From Solenopsis invicta (lineage: Eukaryota > Arthropoda > Insecta > Hymenoptera > Formicidae), in assembly GCF_016802725.1 (NCBI RefSeq), contig NC_052668.1, positions 7,534,001 to 7,598,000 on the forward strand: a stretch of DNA of 64,000 nucleotides. Reading direction: 5' to 3'. Both the position numbers and the translations under genes were made by a program. The notes under the pieces are model-generated. The model made no database searches. It saw only the letters and a list, made by a program, of their open reading frames with translations, and was not told the origin of the DNA. Below are positions 21,574 through 33,112 of the stretch, piece after piece. The stretch's first letter is position 1. Each line of letters starts with the position of its first letter.

Positions 21574-22770
21574 ATGACGCACGCTTGCGGTATCTGTAAG
21601 AGGTTCATCTCTGCAACAGATGCGCTTCAATGCAAGCGCACCGGAAGGCATTTTTATCATGAGAAACGCTTGCTGGGTCGACATGCGGCACCACGCCGGC
21701 GGTATTTTCCTGTCCTGCCTGTAAAGGAAAAAATCTCTTGAGACGTTCCATCGGTCCTGCCCTGCCTGCAGGTTGCTCGGCCCCTCTGAGGACATCGCTG
21801 CCTGGAGCACACCGGAAGCGGACCCTCTCGGTGCTATGGTGGCTTCGCTCCTTGCAAAGATGACCGTCATCGAGTCTCAGCTGCAGGATCTTTCTTCGAT
21901 CAGTCCCCAGCTGGCTGCCCTCAAAACTAAAATGTCCGCTACCTCAGAAGCGTTCACATCTTCACTTACTGAGTTGCAGCAATAGCAGGTGAATCTCGAC
22001 GCGCGCGTCGCCGCGCTCGAGACGCGTCCCGTGTCTGTCAGCACCAATGCTGACATGAGAAAGTTCGAGTCCCGCCTCGACGCCCTTGAGCGGGTCAGTA
22101 AGAGCTCCGAATTTATCTTATTCGGGGTGATTAAAACCCCTTCCAAAAATCTGAACTGTTTTCAGCAATATCGCATGTGCTCTCGGCGTCGAGATCAGCT
22201 TCGATCGTGGGTTGTTTTTGCATCCCAGCCAAGGAGGACCGTCCCTGTCCGCTCATGGTAAGATTGTCCTCGCGCAAGGTTCGCGATCAGATTTTTGCGG
22301 GAAAGCAATCTCACGGTAAGCTCGACGGCTCGTCGGTTTCCGGCTTTTGGCCTGGGACCATCGACATCAACGAGCGTCTCCCCTCCTCCACTCGTGGGAT
22401 CTTTGCGGCTGCGAGGAGAGCTGTTGGCGCAGGTCATCTGCACCGTGCTTGGGTGCGCAACGGGCTTGTCTATGTTATTAGACACCTCAATACCTTGCCT
22501 ATCAGACTGTGGGAAAACAACCTTTCCGCTTTTATTGCCTGTGCCCCCCCCCCACAGGCAATAAAAGCGGAAAGGTTGTTGCCCTTATCGTTCTCCGGTG
22601 GGTCTTCGAGCGATCTTCGTGGTTCAGCGCGCGGCGTCGCGGCCGCTCCCCCCCCGACGGAGACGGTTGACGCTGCCGAAGTCGTTAGCGCTTCTGCGAC
22701 TCGTACTGTTACGGGCCATGACGTGAATCGTGGGGCTATCCCCAAGGCTCCTTCTAAGCGCACTAAGTGA
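21574..22770 (+). pseudogene. LINE ORF1 with PHD-like zinc motif and coiled coil
   Basis: The ATG at 21574 gives MTHACGICKRFISATDALQC, then HFYHEK, the Cys-x2-Cys...His pattern of the zinc module found in CR1-type ORF1 proteins. Then, across frame changes, comes a coiled coil (VIESQLQDLSSISPQLAALK, RKFESRLDALERVSK) and a C-terminal RNA-binding-like part (NERLPSSTRGIFAAARRAVG, VWVRNGLVYVIRHL-like). The final frame 22177-22770 contains a perfect 28-bp-arm palindrome (22516-22580) that replaces expected coding sequence, then runs to TGA at 22768-22770. At least three frame shifts are present. Confidence 0.7.
22516..22580. repeat. Perfect 28-bp inverted repeat with C9 loop
   Basis: AACAACCTTTCCGCTTTTATTGCCTGTG (28 bp; 22516-22543) is followed by nine C residues and by its exact reverse complement at 22553-22580. 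It lies inside ORF1 of the LINE. Perfect identity in an otherwise decayed element suggests a recent foldback event or an assembly or template-switch artefact. Confidence 0.95.
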
Positions 22771-22799
22771 GGTTCAGTCCCCCCCCCCCTCTTTGGACG

Positions 22800-25612
22800 T
22801 TCGGAACCCCTGCGCGTATGCCATGTCAATTGCCAATCCCTCCTCCCCCACTTCTCTGTTCGCCAATTTTTTCGATCGCGGTGATTACCTCATAGCTCTT
22901 TCCGAAACCTGGTTGAAACCACATGCGCCGGACAGTTTTATCCAGCTTCCAGGATACCACATAATTCGTAGAAACAGAGAGTAAAGGGGAAGGGACGTTG
23001 GGGTATACGTGCGTCGTGGCATTAGCGCTGAAATACTCGCTTCGTCGTCAGCACTCTATAACGCTCTGCCTGAATATCTAATCCTTCGCATCTCTCCTTT
23101 TCGTTGCTGCACTTTCCTGCTCGCCATAATCTATTAACCTCCTAAGCTCGGACATCTATCTGTCTTTCAATCTGATTTCAAAAGACTATCTATCTTTCAC
23201 AGTGGCTATAATTATTGGGGATTTCAACATCAACCTCAATCGACCCTCTCACAACGCAGATTTCTTACTCGACTTCAGCTCTTCCAACAATCTCTACACA
23301 GTTCCCTTTTCTGACACCCACCACACTTCCTCATTACACTAAAAAATCGACCACTGCCTAGTCAACGATAAAGATCTAGTAAAGAATTTTCAACAATTTC
23401 CAATCCCTTTTCTATCTAACCATGACCTCATCGAAATCACTTTGGACTTTTCTATCTATAGGGTTCCACCTCGCGTAATTCGAATTAGAGATTATTCTCA
23501 ATTCGATTCAGACGACTCTTTTCCTCTCTTCTCTCCCAAGATTGGCCTGCTATTAATCTTGCTAGCTGCTTAGATCGCAAGGTCGACTTGATCTACTCGT
23601 TCATTAACAACTCAATGGCCATCCACCTGTCTTATAAAACATTTGTGGCAAATAAGCCTCCTGCTCCTTGGTTGAACCATCAAATCAAGTCTCTTCTTCG
23701 GCAAAGAGAAGCCGCCAGAAAATCCTTCCTCCTATGCCCCTCCCCGGAGCGGTGGGAAAGGTTCCGGTTTCTCAAAAACCTGGCGAAATCGCGCCTGGTC
23801 AAGGCCAAGAATAACTATTTGCGCAAAAGACTCGGCGCTAAGTTATGCCCGGCAAAACTGTAGTCGTAGCTACGCTCGCTTAGCCTCGCTAAGAGCAGCT
23901 CTTCTAACCTTCACCTTAATCTCTCTCTGGAGAATTTGAACACACTCTTCACCACTGCTCATTTTTCTCACTTCTCTCATTCTCCTTCATCCCTTTCCCC
24001 ACCCACCTTCCCTCCTAGTCATACCTTCCCCGTCTCTGATCCTGCTACCTTCTACTTTTCCTACATCCTTCCAGAAACCCTATTCAAGATCCTCAGAGCT
24101 AGTTCCTCCGACGCATGTAGGCCTGATGGCTTAAATCGCCATATTATTCTCCTTTGTCTCCCCGTCATCTTTCCCGTCATCCTCGATCTTTACAACTTCT
24201 CCTTTAACTCTTCCACTTTCCCTTCCTTCTGGAAAACCTCGCATGTCATCCCTCTCCCCAAAACCCCTCCGTAATCACTCCGTTCTGTCTAACTTTTGTC
24301 CAATCTCTCTCCTCTGCTTCCTTTCCAAGGTACTTGAGCAAATTGCCTACGACAACTTGGTTGTTCATATATCTCATCACAACCTCCTTGACCCTTTCCA
24401 GACTGGCTTCCGGAAAGGCTACAGCACGTAAACCGTCTTTATCAAGCTGGTAGATGATGTGAGACTGGCCATTGACAGACGCATGATCACTCTTTTAGTC
24501 ATGTTAGACTTATTCAAAGCTTTTGACTCTGTTTCCCATGTGCTTCTTCTTAAGAAGCTAAGCAGCTTTAAGACCTCGTCGTCTGCTCTGGCCTGGTTTT
24601 GGTCCTACCATTCTGATAGACATCAATGCGTCAAAGGGCCTGACGGCTCTCTCTCATCCGCGCAGCCTGTCTTCGCCAGTGTTCCTCAGGGCTCCGTCCT
24701 GGGGCCCCTACTTTTCTCTCTCTTCGTGAACGACCTTAGGCACTCGCTCAGGCACTGTCATCACTTGCACTATGCCGACGACCTTCAAATTTATCTCCAC
24801 TTCCCTCCTCACGACCTTCTTATTGCGGTCCCGCTCGTCAACGAGGACATTGCTGCAATTGAGCAATGGGCGGCAAACAATCTTCTTAAACTAAATGCTG
24901 GTAAGACCAAGGCACTTCTCATGCTAGGTTTGTCAACTCGATCGCCAGTATAGACTTGTTTGTCAATCAGACACGTATTCAGTTTACTAACGAAGTCCGT
25001 AACTTAGGGTTACTCATAACCAACAATCTGAGCTGGGTTCATCAAATCCGATCTACTTCGAGCCAGGTCAACGGAATCCTCTGGCGCTTGAACTATTTCA
25101 AAAACGGCCTCGCGCTGCCCCTGAGAGTGCAACTTATCAGGTCACTAGTCTTTCCAGTCTTCGACTATTGCGCCGCGGTTCTCAGTGACTTAACGGGACA
25201 ACACAGGCTCAAGCTCAAGTGCTTAATAAATGCTTGTGTGCGTTTTATTTTCGACCTTCGCCGGGACGAACATGTGTCCCCCTGGTACGAGCGTCTGGGT
25301 TGGTTGTCTGCCGACGACCGAAGAGAATACTTTACCTGCTGCCTAATCTTTTTCATTATCCATTCCGGCTCTCCTCCCTTCCTGGCACACAATCTCCAGC
25401 CTGCTCCTAGGTCTCTCTCCCACCTTCGCTCCCCTCTTTCTCCCTGGGACTTAGCAGTTCCGTCCTGTCGCACCTCCACCTATCAGCATTCGTTCGTTCT
25501 CTCTGGCTGCATCATGTAGAATGCTCTCCCGCCACACATTAAAAAGACAAACTCCTTAACATCGTTTAGGAATCTTCTCTTCAGCTATCTGCTGCGGAGG
25601 GGCGGGGTCTAA
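22800..25612 (+). pseudogene. LINE ORF2, endonuclease and reverse transcriptase
   Basis: Endonuclease remnants: YLIALSETWLKPHAPDSF near 22885, GDFNINLN-type motif near 23220. The RT follows through several frames: SNFCPISLLCFLSKVLEQ and FQTGFRKGYST (24243-24430), LVMLDLFKAFDSVSH (24500), ASVPQGSVLGPLLFSLFVNDL and HYADDLQIYLHF (24690-24800), LNAGKTKALLM (24895), LGLLITNNLSW onward to the C-terminal domain with LIRSLVFPVFDYCAAVL (25140). It ends near FRNLLFSYLLRRGGV followed by TAA at 25610-25612. The catalytic YADD is retained, but stops after NRE, after GYST and after SPV, plus frame changes, inactivate it. Confidence 0.8.
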
Positions 25613-26103
25613 CTTCACGTTCTTTATTTTTATTTCAACTCTTTTCTTTCTATTCCTTTCTTTTTATCCAACCCGGGGCAATATCAAATTCCGATGTCCT
25701 CCTTACTATTGATGCACCTTGCAATTCTCATGCTGCAATTTTCGTACTTTTCCTCTAGCACACCTTTTCTGACTTCCTATTCCTTCGCGCCTATCCTTAC
25801 TATTTCTATTTCTTTTCTTGCGCTCTTATTTTTATTGCGTTTCTTTTCCGTCTTTGCGTTTAGATGCTACTTTTCTTATGTAAGTTCAATTTCCTTAAGT
25901 TTGTTATTTTATTTTATTTTTATTTCTTTATTTTAAGTTCTGTTTATCTTAAGTTTATTTGTCATCTTTACTTCTGCTGTTTTCTTTTCTTTTGTTTATT
26001 TTTGTTATTTACATTGTACTCTACCCTTGTACTTATCTCCTGTATTTTGTTCTTAGAGGGCTACGCCCTAGAATAATAATAAACGCTAAGTCAGTCAGTC
26101 AGT

Positions 26104-26107
<4 letters not shown>
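25613..26107 (+). other. LINE 3' UTR and tail
   Basis: T-rich 3' untranslated region, ending in a small stem GGGCTACGCCCTAGAATAATAATAAACGC followed by repeated TCAG units. Short open stretches here are low-complexity. Confidence 0.55.

Positions 26108-26151
<44 letters not shown>
26108..26151. repeat. (TC)n microsatellite
   Basis: Uninterrupted TC dinucleotide tract following the (TCAG)n tail of the LINE. Confidence 0.95.
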
Positions 26152-26154
<3 letters not shown>

Positions 26155-26464
26155 ACTTTATGCTACATTTACTTTGTTAAATTTCTGTCTTCTGGCCGTC
26201 AAATATCGGGATGATCGTGAAATCTTCAAGTATACATTATTAATGAATGTACATACGCACGCAAATAATAAAATTTAATGCGCATCAGATTACTTAAATA
26301 ACATTTGCAAATCAAAAGTAGCACTTTTAAAACAGACAAGAAGGAAAGGAAAGGGGGAAAGAGAGAGGGGGAGAGAGAGAAAGAAAGAGAGAAAGATTGA
26401 TTAATTGACCTTTATTTTAGCTTTTATAACTATTTCTTGTACACAACTATTATACATACATTAA

Positions 26465-27330
26465 CTATATATTAACATTAACTGATATATATACTTTTAT
26501 TAATCTCTTAAACGCTACTAATTCTCTACATTGCTTAATCACAGTGGAAAACAAATTATACATTTTTATACCTTCATAAAAAAGGCTTTTTTGAGCACTT
26601 CTGGTTTTACGGAAAGTTACTCCTAAGTTTCCTGTCTGCCTCGTTTGTCTATCGCATTCTCCTCTCACTATCTCTATTTTATTGTTTAACGTCTCCGAAG
26701 CCATGCCATTTAATATTTTAAAGATAAATACATTAATGTTATAACAACCGTTGCTTTACAAATGCAAACTGTAAAGCATGTAGCATGTGTTCAATTTTGG
26801 TAAATCTATTGCACTGTAGAATTACTCTCATGGCACAGTTTTGAGCTATCTAAAGTTTATTCAATTGCGTTTCACCCATCCCAACTAATAGAGTAGCACA
26901 GTACTCGAAATGAGGTGCTATGATGGACTTGTACACAATATATCTAGTATGTGCTGATACAAAGTTACCTATCCTATTTAAAAAACTAGTCTTTTTCCCT
27001 ATTTTCTTAAGTATATAATCACAGTAGTCCTGAAAGTTAAGCCTATCGTGTAGCATTATACATAAATATTTCATGGTTGATACCCGTTCTATTTCAATTC
27101 CATCCAGACATTTCACGGCAGTATTACCTCTTAATTCTTTTCTAATACTTCTAATTATAGTTAGAAAACTAACTATAGTTAACAAAACCATACTTTTGAA
27201 ATTCTAAATTTTTTCTTCGGTGCCATTACATCTAACGCATCTACTATACTGTTAACAAATTTTTTCGCTCTCTCACTCACATCCATACATTCACATTGCC
27301 ATCCCTGACTTTCCTGTAATTTGTTTTTTA
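26465..27330 (-). pseudogene. LINE reverse-transcriptase C-terminal remnant
   Basis: Minus-strand blocks: LVKNKLQESQGWQCECMD and SERAKKFVNSIVDALD (27335-27240), then after a break IERVSTMKYLCIMLHDRLNF, SFLNRIGNFVSAHTRYIVYKSIIAPHFEYCATLL (27120-26880), then the terminal TGNLGVTFRKTRSAQKSLFYEGIKMYNLF (26650-26540). These match the thumb/C-terminal region of Jockey-type RTs. The palm domain between the first and second block is missing. Confidence 0.72.
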
Positions 27331-27336
27331 CTAATA

Positions 27337-30300
27337 CAGGGTGTCCACTCAAAATTTATAAATCAATTCCATGAAAATTCAAGATTTTCCAGGAATTTTT
27401 ATCAAAATTCCAGGTAAGATTAGAGAATTTTTGAATATAGCTTTGAAATAAATTGATTTTATTTCACACTTTTTAACATACTTTAAATATGTATTATATA
27501 ATCACAAAAAATATGTAACATAAATCTCTTTCAGACAAAAATAGTTCAAAAACTATATAAACATAAACTTATTAAAAATTGTAATAACAAACGTAATATA
27601 TCTAATAAAAAAAAATAATATTTATATATAATTAAATAATTGAATATTTTAGTAAGCACAAAGTAGTTACATACATATATACATATATCTATGTTTTTAA
27701 AGTTTCAATTTGTTCTTTAAGTGCATTTGCTTCCTTCTGAGCATTTTCTAGAATTTTTAAACGTTTGTTCTCCAATTCTGTTACTTCTAAAGTTTTTTCC
27801 TTTTCATAGACGCTTCTTGTTCTACAACAGATGCTTGCTGTCGACGTCGATTAAGATCTTCTATGTAACAGAAATGAGCATTTCGAACAATAAGCAAAAG
27901 AGCTTTAGATATTTGTAAAACGTAAATATCTTCATGTAATACGGCATCATATAGTTGACGACGCACAACTGTGGATTCTTCCCGCATATTTTTAAAGACA
28001 TTCAGCATTTACTGGAAAACCTCGTTCTACATTTGCATTGCCATGTGAAAGGCAACAAATCATTTTTATTACATTCATGAATTCCTTAAAATCTTGGCCT
28101 ACAATATTTCGCCAAAAGTGATCTAGGCGTTTTTCATTACGATTATAAGATTTCATGGTATCCATGATGTACGGTCGCGATGTAAGGTCTCGAAACTGTC
28201 GAATTACGATATCAGCTATTGATCCAGCTAAACGATTGTTTTCATTAATGCTACATAAATTATGTAAACGTCTCTTGGCTAAATTTAAATTTAAAGTTAT
28301 GAGACTTGGATCTAAGCAAGTAACAGCTTTTGTCAAAGTATATGTTAACGGAGATCGTGTCATTAATTTGGAAACAAATTTCTGGAGACACTTCTTACAA
28401 TCTTGTCGAAATTGAAGAAAATCTACATTCTTAATGTCGACTCTTTCTATTGCTTTTAGAGTATCAAATCCTAATATAATATTTTTTGCTGAAAATAAAT
28501 TTTCCTGTGTCTGAACATCTTTTAATGAGATTGATGACATATTGTCTATTATTTTGGGTTTCATAAAACGTTCTAATACGTTTTTCAACATTAAACAAAG
28601 AGCACTATGTAAAAAAGGAACCAAAGGTGCGTTTGACTGGAATTCCCTTAAAAAAGATTCTGTATCGGAAGCAAGAGATTTGAAGAAAGCAAGCTTTGCA
28701 CATAATAAAGGATCTTGAATGCATTTTAGAATTATCTTATAACTTTCACACGTTGGTTCAATTTTGTCTCGTTGTAAACCTTCTACAAATTTTTTAATGC
28801 ATTGTGTGATATCAATTGCTCTTTGAGTTACTGCACAATTTTCCAACCATCTTATGGAGCAAAATTTAAGTGGAAAAATATCAGAACCAGAATAATAAAT
28901 GTATAAAGCTCTACGAGTTGGCACATTTTTGAAGAGATTATACAATGCTCTCAAATATGAGATAATGTTTCAATCTGTAGCACATATACCGGATTTGAAT
29001 ACACAATGCAAAAAATGGAGACCGCAACTTCCAATATCAAGTAATTTGTTGTTTGAGAATTCCAATTTATATTATTTTAAAAAAGCCTAATTTACGTTTG
29101 GTCCATCCATAGATACTTGCAGCAATTTTTCTGTCAGATTTCCAATACCTTGTTTAAATGCTTCAAGAAGATCCGTCGCTCTTGCGTCGAAGAAAACGTG
29201 AAGTTAAGTATCGTGTTCCTACTTCTTCTTTTTTTTCATCGTACCAAAATCTTACATTTATATCCATTTGTTGACGTTTTATAACTTTGTTGAGAGATTC
29301 GTGAAAACCAACAGCAATAAAAGTTGCACGGTTTACATTTCCTATTAATTTCTTATTAAAGAAAGGAGCGATGCCGTACATAATAATATATCCAATTTTG
29401 GTTCTCATCAGTTGCATTTTTTCAGCAATGTAATTATCCGTAAACATTTTCTTAAGGATACGTGCGTCTTTTTCTGAATCACGCAAAGATTTGTGGGTCA
29501 TTACAGTTTCTATGCACCATAGTACTTCAGCTTTTATAATATCATCTTTCAACAAAAATGTTTCAATACCATGTTGCATCGATTGATTAGGTAAAAATTG
29601 ATTAGTATAGAAACACGTAGACAAAGATTCAGCAATAGGATCAGAAAGATTCAGGATTTACTTGAGCTGATTCACAGGAAGAAATAAAAGAAACAGCTGA
29701 AGCAGAATCGTCAGCTGTAGCTAAAAAATCTCTTAATGATATGGAATTATATCGGTCAATATGTTTCTTGCTCTTCATGTGACTTACAAGAGCTGACTTT
29801 CCCATATTACTCAAAAAAATATTGCAATAACATAAAATGCAGCGAGCATAATTTGGCTTCTCTGTTATAGGCTGTAGCCAGTTTTGAAATTCAGAGTTTT
29901 TAAGCCAGATTTCTTGAAATTTTATTAACTTTAACATCATAAAAGCCGTCAATCTGTACATAATAATCAATTTTTATTCAATAACTTTATTATTGAATAA
30001 AAATTAACAATGTGGAAGTTCTGATTCTATAATTTGAATCATCTTCAGAACAAAAATTAAAGTGATAGTATTAATAATTACGGTGACTATTACAATTCCT
30101 ACAACGTGCGCATTCGGAAATTATAATAGTCAACAGTATTAATTGTTAATACTGTTACTTTAATTTTTGTTACTGAAAATAATCCAAACCTTAGAAACAA
30201 AATTTCTACATTGGATAATTATACGGGCCTTACCTCTAATTTCGATAAAATTAAACTTTTTGCTCAAAATGAAAGAAAATGACAGAAATAATTGCTGCTG

Positions 30301-30671
30301 TGTCCCCCGAAGTGAAATATCAATTGTTAAAGTTGACGAATTTAGGTTAGGAAACCAGTCAGATAAGGTACATATAGCGATATGAAGATACGCCATGACA
30401 ACATGCGCATGTTCTATGATATATGAAAAGTGGGCAAATTAGAAAGACGTATATAATATAATATTTGTGATTTAAATGAACTAAATTTAAAAAATGTAAG
30501 AAATTATTTTGTTAAAAAGATATAAAATTTTAGAAGTAAAACTTCAAAAAATTCCAGGACTAATGATCAAATTGATCAAATTTCCAGGAAAATCCAGAAT
30601 TCCAGGGGTCATAATGTGAAATCCATGACTTTCCATGACTTTACAGGTTTTTCCAGATAGTGGACACCCTG
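27337..30671 (-). mobile_element. hAT-like DNA transposon, 3335 bp, inserted in the LINE
   Basis: Inverted ends CAGGGTGTCCACT at 27337 and AGTGGACACCCTG ending at 30671, flanked by TAATA on both sides (27332-27336 and 30672-30676), a 5-bp duplication. Inside, on the minus strand, lies a decayed transposase with an N-terminal zinc finger and a C-terminal VERGF motif. Smaller palindromes are near 29967-30010 and 30052-30170, the latter possibly another MITE. hAT families usually duplicate 8 bp, but 5-bp subgroups are known. Confidence 0.8.
27720..29970 (-). pseudogene. hAT-like transposase pseudogene
   Basis: Minus-strand blocks in order. 29970-29641: KFQEIWLKNSEFQNWLQPI and a BED-like finger CILCYCNIFLS followed by ALVSHMKSKKH. 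29624-29163: VMTHKSLRDSEKDARILKKMF, GIAPFFNKKLIG. 29100-28960: SMDGPNVNWKFF-like and CGLHFLHCVF in another frame. 28954-27992: NLFKNVPTRRALYIYYSGSD, FCSIRWLENCAV and ICCLSHGNANVERGF, the hAT dimerisation-type motif. The end is at 28008-27787. Frame changes and stops (near 29640, 29160, 28990, 28000) inactivate it. The superfamily call rests on the finger and the NANVERGF motif. Confidence 0.75.
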
Positions 30672-31248
30672 TAATATAAAAAAATTCATCTTCATCGAAC
30701 TCTTTATAATTGCTAGCGGTAAATTCCCTGTATTTACTTTCAATTTTAATCACACTCAACTTTACTTTCAATCACGCATGGTCCGTAATCTTAGGTTCAT
30801 GAATTACTTGTACTATTTTATTATTATTAGAAAAAATTAAATCTATAATTGTCTGACTATCTTTCGTAACTCTCGTCGGTTCGTTCACATACTGTTTCAT
30901 ACCCACGCTTAACATTGTCTCTTGCAATTTCTTCGCATAAAACAAGTCCGTCATAAGATCATAATTAAAATCTCCTATTACCATGCATTCTCCCTTTATT
31001 ATTAACTCTTCTACTATATTCTCAAAAAATCTCATGAAATCTCTGTGCAATGCGCTTGGTGAGTGATATATTACCATTATCACTCTTTTATATAGTTTTT
31101 CTTTCATTTCTATCGCAACACACCAGCAATTTGATTCTAACTTTTTTATTAATACTTCATATCTAATATTGTCTCTGGTAAGCTCTGCGCACTTATATAC
31201 ATAATTATTTCTTATTTCTTCGATAGTTGCTATTTTGTATCCTCCCAA
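30672..31248 (-). pseudogene. LINE endonuclease remnant
   Basis: Minus-strand open frame GGYKIATIEEI..., with VIMVIYHSPSALHRDFMRFFE, CMVIGDFNYDLM (the GDFN box) and TRVTKDSQTIIDLIFSNN ending near KITDHA (SDH-like His), typical of AP-type endonucleases of Jockey-group LINEs. A frame change follows, with ESKYREFTASNYKEFDED continuing to the transposon junction at 30672. Confidence 0.78.
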
Positions 31249-31299
31249 CCTGCTCTCCCCTTCTCTTCCTGTAACGCCCTCTTAATCGGACATTCTCGA

Positions 31300-31973
31300 C
31301 TAATGGCTTCATGTTCGCCATTTATCTTTAGATTGTATGTTCTATTTTTGAACATACAATTCACATATTTGCTCTCCGTCGCTATGTAAACACGCGAGCT
31401 ATGATTCCCTGCGCATTTGCAGCATGTTTCTTCTCTCTTACAATTTTTAGCAATGTGGCAGTACCCCTAGTATTTAAAACATCTTTTGACAGTGACGTGA
31501 TTAAATACAAGACAATACATTTCTTCCATCGTATTTAGTTTTGATTTCTTCAATATCAGCTCGTGCGTCTCTTCATCTACTTCCATTATTATTGATTCTT
31601 CTTCATTTCCTCTTCTTTGATTGTTACTCTTTTCTTTAACCATTCTCTTCACAATTCGCATATTTATTATATCTATTTTATTCTGCTTCTTGATCGTATT
31701 TATAAGTTCATTATCATCTAAGTTCATCTCTTCTAAATTTATGTTAACAATTTTTACTTTTAGTTTGGATTGAGACGACTTCAGCACTTTATAATTTTCT
31801 CCCAGTTTAGCTTGTACTGTCTCTTTCAATTTTTTCACCTCTTCTCCAGTTTCACAACCCATAATTACTACACCTTTGCTTCCTTTCTTTAATTTCGTTA
31901 CTCCCATTGCCATATTTTTTATATCTACCTTATCTTTTATTACGTTTTTCGTGTTTTCACTCTCCTGTTGCAA
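31300..31973 (-). pseudogene. LINE ORF1 with Cys-His knuckles
   Basis: The minus-strand frame from 31973 contains KGVVIMGCETGEEVKKLKETV, LKVKIVNINLEEMNLDD, then VTVKRCFKY followed by an in-frame stop. Beyond the stop the frame continues GYCHIAKNCKREETCCKCAGNH, giving CCHC-type knuckles, and ECPIKRAL. This gag-like ORF1 plan is common in Jockey/R1 LINEs. The stop falls inside the first knuckle. Confidence 0.75.
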
Positions 31974-32460
31974 TTTTGATTTGACAATTATAACGTTTTC
32001 TTTCTTCTTTTCTTTAACCGTTTCACTCTAGCTTCTCTGTGGTCCTTTCTTTGATCCATATGCTGTTCCCTGTATCATTTTCTTCAAGTTTTCCAGTTCT
32101 TGTTTGACATTTCCTAATTCTACTTGAACTACTTCTTTAATCATTATTTTAATTTCATTTTTACGCACCGCCAGATCTTTTATTTCTTTTACAGCTCATA
32201 TAATCGAATCTATTTTTAAATCAATGCCTGACCCTTTACTTCCACTGCTCATTATTGTGACCGCTCCTGTAGACCCTACAAATCCTGTTGATAATGTCCT
32301 ATCTCTTCCTGTAGATGTCGGTACCTTTTCAATATCAATCAAAAATTCCTCAAATGGGCCTTTACACGACACGTATTCTTGGTTTCTATCAGGAATTTTA
32401 TGCTTAATTATACATCTTGGATGATAAAAAAGCTTCGGGCAACTTTGCTCTTACTTGCCT

Positions 32461-32812
32461 TCCTACATGCCAAGTATCAGTATTCTGCATATTCCTCGTC
32501 CATGCTGATAATTACCGGCCGAAACTGTTAAAATCAGCATAAGCAATCCGTCACATGTGATCTACTTACACACGTCAGCACTATTGTGTCCATGTATAAT
32601 GTGTACTGTCTTGTAAGACTTCTATGTCCCAAACAATAATTTCACTGCTCACATTCACAAATCGGTATATCATGGCTAGATAACTTTCACACCTATCCCT
32701 GGTCTATGGCGGCGTCAAACAATTTATTTTATATCTTTCCTCACTTTAAACCACTCAAAAGTTATTACATTTACAGAGCAACTCTCAACACGTCTTCTTC
32801 TCGCGCGCAAAA
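32461..32812. other. Possible LINE 5' leader / intron
   Basis: No coding sequence recognised. It lies upstream of the ORF1 remnant and ends at a GA-rich tract (32810-32850). Confidence 0.35.
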
Positions 32813-32839
32813 GAGAGAGAGAGAGAGGGGGGGGGTGAG

Positions 32840-33112
32840 GGGGAAGAGTTTAAATAGGAATGTGCTGTCCGTGTACTTTTGTCAGTCATTTGAGCACAAA
32901 AAGCGCCTCACAGAAACACCTGCGTGTAACAGTGAGTCGCGCCGCCCCTGTCTACCACTTGTATCCAACCCGTCATACGCTAACTAATTCTTCTTGTAAC
33001 TTGAAAACTAAGCTCCGGACAAATTTTTGCAAAAGAAAAAATCGTGTCAGAATTCGATTACAAATATGCCAGCTTTGGGACCAATATGTTATTTTAAATT
33101 ATCCTGTATATA
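32840..33112 (-). repeat. Dispersed ~260-bp repeat, copy 2 (inverted)
   Basis: Reverse-complement match to 20871-21135. The two copies lie 11.7 kb apart in opposite orientation within the same MED17 intron, so they could pair in the pre-mRNA. Confidence 0.7.

Larger units (their letters stand above)
21136..26107 (+). mobile_element. CR1/Jockey-group LINE, defective
   Basis: Non-LTR retrotransposon in plus orientation (antisense to MED17), with a long 5' leader, ORF1 with a PHD-like zinc motif, ORF2 with endonuclease and RT, a 3' UTR of about 450 bp, and a (TCAG)n-type tail running into (TC)n. About ten frame changes or stops are spread over both ORFs. The ORF1 zinc module and RT box (YADDLQIY) place it in the CR1/Jockey group; the exact clade is uncertain. 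Confidence 0.82.
26400..32460 (-). mobile_element. Second Jockey-group LINE, split by a hAT-like transposon
   Basis: Minus-strand LINE remnants on both sides of 27337-30671. Right part: ORF1 with Cys-His knuckles (31973-31300) and endonuclease (31248-30672). Left part: the RT C-terminal domain (27240-26465). The catalytic RT palm, including the YxDD box, is absent, so an internal deletion occurred as well as the transposon insertion. The 3' end is at about 26400, next to GA-rich sequence. Confidence 0.78.

Noticed and set aside
25694..26180. Open frames rich in Leu, Phe and Ser
   Set aside because: T-rich LINE 3' UTR and (TC)n tract; low-complexity artefacts.
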